Origin: Algoriphagus alkaliphilus
GTDB lineage: Bacteria; Bacteroidota; Bacteroidia; Cytophagales; Cyclobacteriaceae
Reading direction: 5' to 3'
DNA: 36,065 nucleotides
Assembly: GCF_900103735.1 (NCBI RefSeq)
Contig: NZ_FMXE01000042.1
Coordinates: forward strand, 1-36,065
Under the pieces are notes generated by a model. That model did not search any database and was not told the origin of the DNA. It worked only from the letters and a program-made list of their open reading frames with translations. Positions 1-7,740 of this stretch are shown piece after piece; position 1 is the stretch's first letter, and every line of letters begins with the position of its first letter. The translations under genes and the position numbers were made by a program.

Positions 1-101
1 AAATTTCCGACTCAATCCCCATAAGAACCTCACCGGTTTCGTGCAACAGTGCTTTCATTGTTCGTGCTCCGCACGCAACGAAAGCTTAGTTGTTAGCTGC
101 T
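1..101 (-). other. attC-like site 3, left arm only, cut by window edge
   Basis: On the minus strand an inverse core containing GCAGCTAAC (100-92) overlaps the stop codon of the cassette C gene. It matches, as reverse complement, the front of the same cassette at 892-900. It is followed by a GC-richer arm (about 60-90) and what should be the loop. The two complete sites nearby are about 137 nt, so the right arm and simple core should lie some 35-40 nt beyond the left edge. A start-codon-initiated reading frame running off the edge from 58 falls inside the presumed loop and is not called a gene. Confidence 0.5.
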
Positions 102-632
102 GCCTTTCTTTTCATCAAGTCGTCTTTTAAGTTCGTCAAGCGAAATTGTTTTTTGTTCCCTTTCTTCGTCTGTTAGCTGTTTATATTCTTCTACTCTGTC
201 ATTTAGTGATTTAAATTGTTCTTGAATTGCTTCTTCGTCATAGTCAATGAAAGTCATTTCGTAAAGGCAATGAGCTATTATTTCTAAGTCTGAAAAATTT
301 TTAGTTGTCTCTGTCGCCAAGTCCATTCCGAGCCATTTGTCCCACTCTAAAAACTCTATTGCGTAACCGTTTGTAATTGCGTTTGGGTCTGGAATTTTTT
401 TCTGTCCTGAAACGTCAACGTATGTTTCTTGGTCGGTTTCAAAGTTTGGGTCGCTGTCGTATTCAGTTAATATTATTTCTAATTCGTCATATTCTGCTGG
501 TTCAGTAATTTTTAATTTTTCAAACACATTTCTGTATTCGTCAAGCATTTTCTCTTGGTCAGGATACAGTCGTAGCAAAGTCAGCTCAACACTAAGCCAA
601 TTGTATGATTTTACTAAGTCGTGCAATTTCAT
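93..632 (-). CDS. Acidic cassette protein of unknown function
   Basis: This 179-residue soluble protein is rich in Glu and Asp, with no signal peptide or membrane segment. Tryptophans lie near residues 12 and 98, and the C-terminal third is highly charged and probably helical, ending in a stretch like SLDELKRRLDEKK. The overall look (about 170-180 aa, acidic, C-terminal SLDEL-type helix) recalls the DUF6557 group, but that is from memory and weak. It is the only gene seen in cassette C, and its stop codon lies within the inverse core of the attC-like site, as is common for integron cassettes. A -7 box lies at 652-659. Cassette genes of this kind are often defence, toxin-antitoxin or phage-related proteins; nothing here identifies which. 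Confidence 0.8.
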   Translation of the reverse strand: MKLHDLVKSYNWLSVELTLLRLYPDQEKMLDEYRNVFEKLKITEPAEYDELEIILTEYDSDPNFETDQETYVDVSGQKKIPDPNAITNGYAIEFLEWDKWLGMDLATETTKNFSDLEIIAHCLYEMTFIDYDEEAIQEQFKSLNDRVEEYKQLTDEEREQKTISLDELKRRLDEKKGSS

Positions 633-651
633 TTTGCTATCTGTAAGTATT

Positions 652-659
652 CAAATTTA
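652..659 (-). promoter_or_regulatory. Candidate -7 box for the cassette C gene
   Basis: The minus strand reads TAAATTTG, an exact match to the Bacteroidota -7 consensus TAnnTTTG, 20 nt upstream of the start codon at 632. No convincing -33 TTG element is present at the usual distance, so the promoter is tentative. If real, the cassette is transcribed from its own promoter. Confidence 0.35.
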
Positions 660-737
660 AAAAATATTTTTTTCGTTTTGCGAAATGTTAGTTGTTGTCT
701 TGCGATATGATTGTCAAATCGTTTAACTAAGTCCGTA

Positions 738-847
738 AGACGTTGATTTACTGTCCCCCGAAACCGAACAAAATGAAAAAGCACAACTCTAAAAACCTAC
801 GTCAAAGTCTGCAAAAAAAAACGAAAGGGGACAGTCATTCAACGTCT
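738..847. repeat. Long inverted repeat at the front of cassette C
   Basis: Arms 738-759 and 827-847 are inverted repeats of about 21 bp. The outer block is AGACGTTGA and the inner block ACTGTCCCC, interrupted by one 3-nt mismatch (ATG against TTT). The loop is about 67 nt and A-rich. It sits between the attC-like site 892-1029 and the cassette C gene, the same place where cassette B carries its front hairpin (5717-5779). It lacks the CTCTTTTG/CAAATGTG octamers of the other hairpins. The small plus-strand reading frame across it looks non-coding. Confidence 0.7.
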
Positions 848-891
848 AATTGTTACTCTGTCAAGCCGTCTGAGTGTCGTGTCGTAAGGTT

Positions 892-1029
892 GCAGCTAAC
901 GGTTCTCAGCTATACGCAGGCAGGGATTTTAACCACTGAACTTCCTAAGAAGAGCTGAACTTCAAATATAGTACTTTCCTGTCCTACGAAGCTCGAAACC
1001 CCTGCTTGCGTATAGGTGATGTTATCGCT
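892..1029 (-). other. attC-like recombination site 1 (end of cassette B)
   Basis: This is an imperfect hairpin of about 138 nt. The arms 910-925 and 1000-1015 match at 15 of 16 positions (CTATACGCAGGCAGGG). On the minus strand it begins with the inverse core AGCGATAAC (1029-1021) and ends with the simple core GTTAGC (900-895). The right arm carries extra unpaired bases next to the core, as attC sites do. The inverse core is the reverse complement of the cassette B front at 5802-5810. The predicted crossover is between G at 900 and the following TT. Confidence 0.72.
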
Positions 1030-1086
1030 TCGGTGTTCTTTTTCGTCCGTTGGTTTGTCGGATGTTTTGGTCGTGCGGTTGGACAG

Positions 1087-1147
1087 ACACACTCTTTGCC
1101 AAGTTTTGGCTTGTGATTGGGCTGGTGCGACTTGGCAATGTGTGTGG
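1087..1147. repeat. Covarying hairpin R1 (end of cassette B)
   Basis: On the plus strand the 5' arm is ACACA, CTCTTTG, CCAAG and the 3' arm is CTTGG, CAATGTG, TGTGG. The central motif is one base shorter than in the three sibling hairpins, where it is CTCTTTTG opposite CAAATGTG. The outer stem and the inner CCAAG/CTTGG stem pair but differ in sequence from the siblings, so pairing is kept while sequence changes. It lies between the HEPN gene stop (1170) and the attC-like site 892-1029. Confidence 0.7.
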
Positions 1148-1169
1148 CTGTGAAGCGTTGGCATTGTAT

Positions 1170-2504
1170 TTAGCTTTTTATTTCGTTTAATTTTTCTATT
1201 AATGTTTCTTTGTCTTTAAATCCGAATTTAGAATTTAACTCAATAAGTCTAAGAAATAGATTTACCATATTCATTTGTGCTTCTGATAATTCCTTAGTAT
1301 TAATTTCAATCCTTCTGGCTTTATGAATCATTTTATGTCTTACCTGATAGATATTTGAAAAAATTGTCTTTAATCGCTCTTTCTCTTGATGTTGGTTGGT
1401 TAATGCTTTGGCAAGTCTCGCTTTTGTCTTACGCTCCATATCATTGGATTCATCTGCTTTTAGAAAAATACTTTCCAAAATTGTAATCAAATTCACACAT
1501 CTTAAATGCAAATCCCAATTTGATATAGCCGAGCCAAATAAATGTATTGATTGGATTATTATTTCGTGAAGTTCATCCGACTTTCTTTGAGAAATGTAAT
1601 CTGAAAATATTTTTAAACCACTTTGATAAGCTGATTGATAAAGTCTTTCTGTGACATTTAAAGGATGGTTGTTGAATTGAATGCTAATCGCTAAACTTTC
1701 ACTTTCATTGGGCTTTTGTGTAAGAAAATTGGATTGTACTTGATAACCTAATTTATAGTTAAGGTCAAACATTGTTTTTCTTTCAGGTACAATTGCTGAT
1801 TCACTATAAAGTTTTAAGACATCAATTGCAATTTCTGAATCTTGTTTGGCAATTTCTTCTGCTTTCTCTCTTTCTGCTGTTACGGTTACTTTTGCAAGCA
1901 CTTGACCTTGAAAATCTCTTCTAAATATCTGTTGAAATGTTTCTTCTGTATATGAGTCGTCTTTTGCTTTTAGCTTCAGATATAAATCGTCAAAATATTC
2001 TTTTGTAAAATAAGTAAACTCCACATTTCCAATTTTAAAGGATTTTTCAATTTCAAGGTTTAGGATAGGGAAATAAAAAGTATGTGGCTTTACTTCTGCG
2101 TATGATTTTGTTAAAAGATAATCATAAAGACTACTATCTGCTTGTTGTTTCTTGTAAACTTCAACAACCCAATTAAATGATTCTGCTTCAATAAATTTTA
2201 ATGAAACCTTTAGATTTAGCTGTTCTGTGGAGTGAAGATTCTGAATAAGTTTGTTGAATTTTGCATATTGTATTTTATCAAAACCATAACTGCCCTTTTC
2301 ATCAACTAAAAAAATTTCGACTGTGTTACCTATATGGTCAGTCGTTCTTTCTACCATTGCACCGACAACTTTATCAGACCAATCATTAAATCCCCTTTCT
2401 TTTGAAGAACCAACTAACTCAGTGCGTTCTTGAGGAATTTCTTTTGGTTTAGTAACCACTAAGGTTATTAATTCAAATGCTTCTTTATTTAGTTCATCAA
2501 TCAT
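1170..2504 (-). CDS. HEPN-domain protein, ApeA-like candidate RNase
   Basis: This 444-residue protein has no signal peptide or membrane segment. Its C-terminal third (about 290-430) is all-helical and contains R-HKMI-H at residues 389-394, an Rx4H motif of the kind that forms the metal-independent RNase site of HEPN proteins. The N-terminal two thirds are beta-rich and resemble the N-terminal region of ApeA-type defence proteins; I cannot name a Pfam match with certainty. The start codon overlaps the stop of the restriction-methyltransferase by one base (TAATG), so the two are translationally coupled in one cassette. A likely role is RNA cleavage during phage attack, or toxicity released when the partner fails. 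It could instead be a non-catalytic HEPN scaffold. Confidence 0.75.
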   Translation of the reverse strand: MIDELNKEAFELITLVVTKPKEIPQERTELVGSSKERGFNDWSDKVVGAMVERTTDHIGNTVEIFLVDEKGSYGFDKIQYAKFNKLIQNLHSTEQLNLKVSLKFIEAESFNWVVEVYKKQQADSSLYDYLLTKSYAEVKPHTFYFPILNLEIEKSFKIGNVEFTYFTKEYFDDLYLKLKAKDDSYTEETFQQIFRRDFQGQVLAKVTVTAEREKAEEIAKQDSEIAIDVLKLYSESAIVPERKTMFDLNYKLGYQVQSNFLTQKPNESESLAISIQFNNHPLNVTERLYQSAYQSGLKIFSDYISQRKSDELHEIIIQSIHLFGSAISNWDLHLRCVNLITILESIFLKADESNDMERKTKARLAKALTNQHQEKERLKTIFSNIYQVRHKMIHKARRIEINTKELSEAQMNMVNLFLRLIELNSKFGFKDKETLIEKLNEIKS

Positions 2505-5500
2505 TAAATTTCAATTTTATCAATCTCTTTCATCAACCTATCAGTTTCCGAAAGAGCCACAATAATTTTCTGATAGTGCAAAATGTCGTCAAACTCTAAT
2601 TTGCGGTCTTTTCGGTCTTTGAGCCATTTTTGGGCTGGTTGATAGCCACCAATGTAAAACTCCCAAGCTATTTGCGGAACATTATCAAAATATTGGGTTT
2701 CGTTGATGTAAACTTTTCCGTTTTCGTATTTCGTTTTGCCTACAACATTGTCTCCGTCTATTGGATATTGAGTTATATAATTCTCAACTACTGAACTTTC
2801 CAATAAATGAATTTGGCGTATTTCTCCACCCAATTTTACCAATTGCCAAAAAGTATCAGCATTTTGTGGATAAGGGATTTTTGGAAAGTCTGTTTTTAAA
2901 AATTCTTTGTATTTCTCTCTATAAGTTGGTGAATGCAAAACCGCATAGATATAATCTACAATATCAACTGGAGCAAAAGTGTTTTCGGTATTTTGCTTTT
3001 CATTTGTGAAAGTCAAGCCAATTTTTAAAGCAAGTTGATTAACAATTTCAGCATTTAGATTTGGCTGTCTTTCTGTTGTTTGTTCAATTATTTGTTGACC
3101 TGAATTGTCGGGATATAGATAAAGTGGGAATATTGTTCCTCCACCTCTTCGATAAATATTTTGGTCTGCAAGATATTTACAAGTGAACACAACATTCCAT
3201 TCTTCTCCACCTACTGCTTGCCCTTGTCTGCAAATAATTAATCCAACATTTTCTTTTATGAAATGTCCTAAGACTTTAGTGTTTGGACGAGCAACAAAAT
3301 ATGGATTGTAAAAAACTTTTCTATTGTCAAAAGGACGGTACTGAAAATCTCTTACTTGTTCTTTTAATTCAGAATTTGGAACATTTGCTCTTGTTTGAGT
3401 AGCATCCCATTTGTCTTTATCCTTAACAACTAAACCATAATATTTACATACTTCTTCGACTGTTTTGTTTTCATCTAAGAAATACTCAATTTTCGTTACT
3501 AAATCCTTTGAGTTAAAATCTACGGCAAGATTATCTCTTTTGGTAAGTAAGCCTAAAGAGTTTAATGGGAAAAGTTCAGGAATTGAAAAACCTTTATTGT
3601 AAATATTTTCTTCTTCATAATCTTTCATTTTGAAAAAGAAATTAGGTTCGGATAATTTTAATTCATTGTATGGTGTTGATTTCAGACTGTTTTCGATTAG
3701 AAAATCATACTTTAAATCACGTTTGCCATAAAGGTCAAAATGATAAACTTTGCCTAATTCGTTTGGTTTTTTCTTGCCTGTCTTTATGAAAAAATTGATT
3801 GAAACGCCTTGTTCAATATCAAAGACATTTACGTCTGCAGAGCCGTCTGGGGCAGTTTCTTTTTTCTTGGCGTTTCCGTGTAAATCTATCGTATAAATTT
3901 TGTCATACGTTTTTAATAAATGCCAACGCATTCCACGAAAAGTAGGGTTGTCTAAAAATCCGTGTGGGTTGATGAATGCTAAAACGCCACTTCCGTTTTT
4001 TTCTATAAAATGCTGACCGTATCGCAAAAACTTTACATAATCGTCATTGATGAATTTTGAATTTTGTTCTTTAAGTTTTTCTTTTCCGCCTGGCTCTTTT
4101 TTGTAATCTTCCATCAATTTCATAATCCATTCGCCTTTGTTGGCACTTTCTCCGCTATACGGGGGATTTCCAATAACACACATTACAGGCGTATCTCGTT
4201 TGATATGGTTCGCTTCGTTTGCTTCAGTGCTTAACCAATTGGCAAATAAAGTTCCTGTGTCTTGGTGATGTTCTTCTAAACTGTTGGTCAGATAAACTCT
4301 AAATCTTTGGTTTGTGGTAGGTTTGTAGCCTGTTTCGGTTAATAGCAAATCTAATTTTAAATGTGCCATTGCATAACTTGCCATTAGCAACTCAAAACCG
4401 TTCAAGCGTGGCAACAAATGAGTTTCTACATAATTGCTCCAAATGCCTTGTTGTCCTTGAAATTTTTTATGAATGTGTTTTACCACTTCTGCAAGAAAAG
4501 TTCCTGTTCCTGTGGCTGGGTCAAGTATTTGCACTTTGTGAACTTCTTGTTCTACTTTTTTGCCTTGAACATCAACTTTGATTTTTGTTTTGCTTGTATC
4601 GGCTAAACCTTGAGGCAAATCAAATTCGGTTTTTAGAATGTCGTCAACAGCACGAACAATGAAATTTACAACAGGTTGCGGTGTGTACCAAACTCCACGA
4701 GCTTTACGCAATTTCGGGTCATATTCACTTAGGAAAGTTTCGTAAAAATGAATAATTGGGTCTTCCATTTTTGTTGACTTTCCATAGTTCTTCAAAATTT
4801 CTTCAACATTGCAAGCCAAGAAAATATCTGTCAAACTATCTACAATCCATTTTATACGGTCGTCAATGTCTGGTCCGGCTATGTAGCCAAACAGTTTTCT
4901 CAAAAACGGATTTGATTTTGGAATTAATTCAGCCGCTTCTTGTCGGCTAAAAGTTCCCAAAGTAGGGTCGTGTAAACGAGCCGCAAACATTCCGTAAGCA
5001 ATGGTTTGAGCGTAAACATCAGCAAAACCTTGCGGTGTAATGTCGTGAATCAAAATATCTTTGAAAGCCGTCATTTGGTCTTTCAATGTACTGTCTTCGT
5101 GGTTTATTTCATCACTTGTCAGAGCTTTACCAATAACATCAGAAAGAAGGCGGGCTTTGCCCGCCATCATTTCTGCTAATTTTTTACTGCTTTTTATTGT
5201 CTGTCCAACGTGAGAGGAAAAGTCTTTTATTAGATTTTCAAAACTTGCAAAGTTTTCAGTCAAAGGTTTGATTCCCTTTTCTGTTATTTCTCCGATTGAA
5301 ATTTTAGTTATAAATTCTCCGTCTCGGTACAAATGAAAACTCAAATAGTCCGTGAAAAGCAAGTTATTTAAGGAAGCCTTGTAGCGGTCAAATTGTTCTT
5401 TGTTTCCTGTTTTCTTTGTTCCGTCAAGGTCTTTGTCGCCAATGTCTTTAGCTTCAATAAACCCAACTGGAATATCTTTTTTGGTCAAAATATAGTCAGG

Positions 5501-5656
5501 TGCTCCGCAACTTTGTCTTTTCGGTTCGTTGGTCGCTCTGATTGTCGGCACTAAACTTTCTAAAAGTTGTTGTAAGTCTCCACGAAAAGTATGTTCGGTT
5601 GCGTTTCCGAGTGTGTACCTTCTATTTATATTGTCAATATATTGGTCTAATGTCAT
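2504..5656 (-). CDS. Single-chain type IIG/ISP-like restriction-methyltransferase
   Basis: This 1050-residue protein fuses a nuclease and an adenine-N6 methyltransferase. The N-terminus has a PD-(D/E)xK pattern (D54 in APDY, E68-A-K70). A helical linker follows (about 150-330), then methyltransferase motif I DPATGTGTF (D379) and motif IV NPPY (N497-Y500), and finally a long C-terminal part that probably holds target recognition and resembles the Type ISP specificity domain. No helicase motifs were seen, so it fits the helicase-less single-chain group (type IIG-like) better than the translocating LlaBIII class. One polypeptide would methylate self DNA and cleave unmodified DNA. It heads the cassette B operon, with a promoter at 5683-5716, and the HEPN gene follows with a one-base overlap. 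The catalytic motifs look intact. Confidence 0.9.
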   Translation of the reverse strand: MTLDQYIDNINRRYTLGNATEHTFRGDLQQLLESLVPTIRATNEPKRQSCGAPDYILTKKDIPVGFIEAKDIGDKDLDGTKKTGNKEQFDRYKASLNNLLFTDYLSFHLYRDGEFITKISIGEITEKGIKPLTENFASFENLIKDFSSHVGQTIKSSKKLAEMMAGKARLLSDVIGKALTSDEINHEDSTLKDQMTAFKDILIHDITPQGFADVYAQTIAYGMFAARLHDPTLGTFSRQEAAELIPKSNPFLRKLFGYIAGPDIDDRIKWIVDSLTDIFLACNVEEILKNYGKSTKMEDPIIHFYETFLSEYDPKLRKARGVWYTPQPVVNFIVRAVDDILKTEFDLPQGLADTSKTKIKVDVQGKKVEQEVHKVQILDPATGTGTFLAEVVKHIHKKFQGQQGIWSNYVETHLLPRLNGFELLMASYAMAHLKLDLLLTETGYKPTTNQRFRVYLTNSLEEHHQDTGTLFANWLSTEANEANHIKRDTPVMCVIGNPPYSGESANKGEWIMKLMEDYKKEPGGKEKLKEQNSKFINDDYVKFLRYGQHFIEKNGSGVLAFINPHGFLDNPTFRGMRWHLLKTYDKIYTIDLHGNAKKKETAPDGSADVNVFDIEQGVSINFFIKTGKKKPNELGKVYHFDLYGKRDLKYDFLIENSLKSTPYNELKLSEPNFFFKMKDYEEENIYNKGFSIPELFPLNSLGLLTKRDNLAVDFNSKDLVTKIEYFLDENKTVEEVCKYYGLVVKDKDKWDATQTRANVPNSELKEQVRDFQYRPFDNRKVFYNPYFVARPNTKVLGHFIKENVGLIICRQGQAVGGEEWNVVFTCKYLADQNIYRRGGGTIFPLYLYPDNSGQQIIEQTTERQPNLNAEIVNQLALKIGLTFTNEKQNTENTFAPVDIVDYIYAVLHSPTYREKYKEFLKTDFPKIPYPQNADTFWQLVKLGGEIRQIHLLESSVVENYITQYPIDGDNVVGKTKYENGKVYINETQYFDNVPQIAWEFYIGGYQPAQKWLKDRKDRKLEFDDILHYQKIIVALSETDRLMKEIDKIEI

Positions 5657-5682
5657 TTATTTTGTTCTCAAATTTTTCAGTC

Positions 5683-5716
5683 CAAAGTTAGTTTTTTCTG
5701 TCCGTGCGTTGGCAAA
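5683..5716 (-). promoter_or_regulatory. Promoter inside cassette B
   Basis: The minus strand reads TAACTTTG (5690-5683), an exact TAnnTTTG -7 box, with a TTTTTTG -33-like element about 22 nt upstream (around 5713-5719). A start near 5676 would leave a leader of about 20 nt before the start codon at 5656. The -33 element overlaps the arm of hairpin R2, so structure and transcription may interact. It implies that the cassette B genes do not depend on a promoter in the integrase. Confidence 0.45.
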
Positions 5717-5779
5717 AAACAGCTCTTTTGGTTTTTTCAGCGTTGGCTCGTGTGTCGGCAAAAACCAAATGTGCTGTTT
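5717..5779. repeat. Covarying hairpin R2 (front of cassette B)
   Basis: On the plus strand the 5' arm is AAACAG, CTCTTTTG, GTTTTT and the 3' arm is AAAAAC, CAAATGTG, CTGTTT. Outer and inner stems are perfectly complementary. The octamers pair except for two T-T mismatches. The span is 63 nt. It lies between the attC-like site 5802-5937 and the promoter of the restriction-methyltransferase. Confidence 0.8.
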
Positions 5780-5801
5780 GTGCGGTCGGCTTTTTACACT
5801 G

Positions 5802-5937
5802 AGCGATAACGTTTTGGCGCTTGGCGCAGTGGCGGATTTCGGAGCACAAAACTGTCAATACACCACAAATGTTGATGCGAGGTAGAATGTTCAATTAACC
5901 ACGTCACCCGCCATTGAGCCAAACGCCTGTTACCGGT
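5802..5937 (-). other. attC-like recombination site 2 (end of cassette A)
   Basis: This is an imperfect hairpin of about 136 nt. The arms 5816-5835 and 5908-5927 match at 17 of 20 positions, and the loop of about 72 nt has no reading frame worth calling. On the minus strand it starts with the inverse core ACCGGTAACA (5937-5928) and ends with the simple core GTTATCGC (5810-5803). The inverse core is the exact 10-bp reverse complement of the cassette A front beside the integrase stop (11530-11539). The right arm has extra bases (AAAAC) beside the core. Confidence 0.75.
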
Positions 5938-5999
5938 TCGTGCTTCTTTTCTGTCGTGTTGTTGTCTGTCCATGTTGCAGTGTCTGTGTGCGTTGGCTT

Positions 6000-6062
6000 G
6001 GTGGCTCTTTTGCAAAACTTGGCTTTAGCTTTGGGCTTGTGCGGTTTTGCAAATGTGCCACC
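6000..6062. repeat. Covarying hairpin R3 (end of cassette A)
   Basis: On the plus strand the 5' arm is GGTGG, CTCTTTTG, CAAAAC and the 3' arm is GTTTTG, CAAATGTG, CCACC. This gives a 19-position arm with two T-T mismatches in the conserved octamer. The span is 63 nt. It lies 12 nt beyond the stop of the 554-residue gene and before the attC-like site 5802-5937. Confidence 0.8.
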
Positions 6063-6073
6063 AAATGCAGTAG

Positions 6074-7738
6074 TTAAACCTGCTTATTAAAAAGGTCTTG
6101 CATGATTGTTTTTCTAGCTGTTTCTGGTTTCTTTTTAGGCACAATCTCTACATTGTCCATTGATTTGATTACGTTTTTGATAATTGTATTTGTTATCTTT
6201 TGACCTGTAATTTCTTTTATCTTATCGCCCATATCCGTAAGCTTCATTTCAGCTTTATCCGTCAGTAACTCGTTGATAATATTTTTGAGTCTTATGACTG
6301 TTTCGGTATCTGAATTTGATTTTTTAAGATGTTCAATCGGATTTTCAGATACTTCGCTTTTTATATCATCTGTCGGCAAAATCTCATCTTCTGTTTTTGA
6401 TTCGATATTTTCTTTGGGTTCAGAATCATTATTGTCATTTATTCCAATCTTCTGCTCTTCGGGTTTTGTCGCAACTTCAGTTACAATAGGTTCTGTCGAT
6501 GCAGGTATTTCTTCGAATGTTTGTTGGTCATTCAAAGGTTGATCTTGGATTACAGGTTCCACTTTCAATTCTTGTAGATCTGCTGCTATAGTATGGTCTT
6601 CGGTTTTTGGTTTATCTTCAAGCCCTTGATTCTCATCAGATACAGGTTCTTCTTTTGATGAAGTCGACTCGTTAGATTCTGTTTGATTTTTAGAATCAAT
6701 TTTTTCTGGTTCTTCTTTCTTATCCTTTACAGGTTGGTATGATTTATAAAAACGTAGGTTAAGATTGTCATAGTAAGCATCATAGAATTTCTTAAAACCA
6801 AAAAATGCACCCAATAAAATAATAGCATAATTAAAACTGGCTCCAAACTCCTTTAATGTTTTAAGGTGTTTAAAGAGGTTTGTGCTTTTGATGTCTTCCG
6901 CTTTTCGGATTTCGTCCTTTAACATCAAATAAAGTGGGGTGATAAGATACTGTAGTTGTTCGTTTATAGTTGTTTGCAAAACGTATTTCTTCCCTTGCTC
7001 TTCTGTCTCAAGTAACTTTACAGTTTCTTTAATTTTTATTTCAGGTTTTGAGCTATTTATGTCTTGCAAGAATTTGTGTAATACACTTCCTTCAAACGAT
7101 GGTAATCCTTTAGTATTGGCAAATATCTGACCTGCATCAAAAAAATAACCCAAAGTCGAATTAGGAAAGTAATCGAATCTGTCATAAGCAAGGACATACT
7201 CCCAATAATTTCCGTCCTTTATTTGGCTGGCCTTAGTTCCTTTTTTTCTTCTTTCAAGTCCGCTAAATATATTGTCCAAACCAATATTCGAGAGATATTT
7301 ATTTAAATCATCTTCAATATCACAAACGTTCCAAAGAGCTTGAATTGCTTTTTCAAGTTCATGCTTTTCAATTGTTTGTTCAACTTTAGGTAGTATGTTT
7401 TCGAAAACAGGCCTTTCTAATTTTATTCTTGGATCAATTTTAGTTTCTATGGATGATTTCGCTTGAGCTGAAAGCGGATATATCTTAACGACATCCTGAA
7501 TTTGGAAATGGAATACTTCACCTTCAACTAATCCATTTTTATCGAATTGAATTATCAAATACTCTTCTTCCCATTCGAATGGTGTTGTTTCGGAAAACAG
7601 TTTTATTAATTCTTCCTTTGTTGATTCGTTAATTACTCCGTCAAATTCTAATAGCTGGCATTTTGGAATATATGTATATCCAAATCTGTAGAACAGATTA
7701 AATTGATTCCTTAAGAGTATGGATAAGAAATGCTTCAT
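6074..7738 (-). CDS. Cassette A protein 3: hydrophobic-segment protein with acidic linker
   Basis: I do not recognise this 554-residue protein. A folded N-terminal region (1-290) is followed by one hydrophobic stretch at about 300-315 (FNYAIILLGAFFGF, then Lys-rich), which could be a single membrane anchor or a buried helix. Next comes a long low-complexity Glu/Lys/Ser/Thr/Pro linker (about 335-470), then a compact helical C-terminal domain (480-554) that looks like a small winged-helix or coupling module. It is last in a tight operon: its start lies 2 nt after the stop of the helicase gene. It may couple the Hsp70 ATPase and the helicase, perhaps at the membrane. The linker suggests tethering; no enzyme motif is visible. 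Confidence 0.8.
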   Translation of the reverse strand: MKHFLSILLRNQFNLFYRFGYTYIPKCQLLEFDGVINESTKEELIKLFSETTPFEWEEEYLIIQFDKNGLVEGEVFHFQIQDVVKIYPLSAQAKSSIETKIDPRIKLERPVFENILPKVEQTIEKHELEKAIQALWNVCDIEDDLNKYLSNIGLDNIFSGLERRKKGTKASQIKDGNYWEYVLAYDRFDYFPNSTLGYFFDAGQIFANTKGLPSFEGSVLHKFLQDINSSKPEIKIKETVKLLETEEQGKKYVLQTTINEQLQYLITPLYLMLKDEIRKAEDIKSTNLFKHLKTLKEFGASFNYAIILLGAFFGFKKFYDAYYDNLNLRFYKSYQPVKDKKEEPEKIDSKNQTESNESTSSKEEPVSDENQGLEDKPKTEDHTIAADLQELKVEPVIQDQPLNDQQTFEEIPASTEPIVTEVATKPEEQKIGINDNNDSEPKENIESKTEDEILPTDDIKSEVSENPIEHLKKSNSDTETVIRLKNIINELLTDKAEMKLTDMGDKIKEITGQKITNTIIKNVIKSMDNVEIVPKKKPETARKTIMQDLFNKQV

Positions 7739-7740
7739 TG

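Noticed and set aside
1..58. Short reading frame starting with ATG (minus strand) and running off the left edge
   Set aside because: It lies in the presumed loop of attC-like site 3. No coding evidence or ribosome-binding site is seen, and 19 codons are too few to judge.
743..958. 71-codon plus-strand reading frame
   Set aside because: It runs through the inverted repeat 738-847 and into the attC-like arm, with repetitive Lys/Asn/Ser content and no conserved features, so it is probably non-coding.
910..1164. 84-codon minus-strand reading frame
   Set aside because: It spans hairpin R1 and the attC-like loop, and its protein is low-complexity with no recognisable domain.
5529..6015. Three overlapping reading frames (plus 5529-5885, minus 5688-5894, minus 5794-6015)
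   Set aside because: They overlap the start of the restriction gene, hairpins R2/R3 and attC-like site 2; coding would conflict with the inverted repeats.
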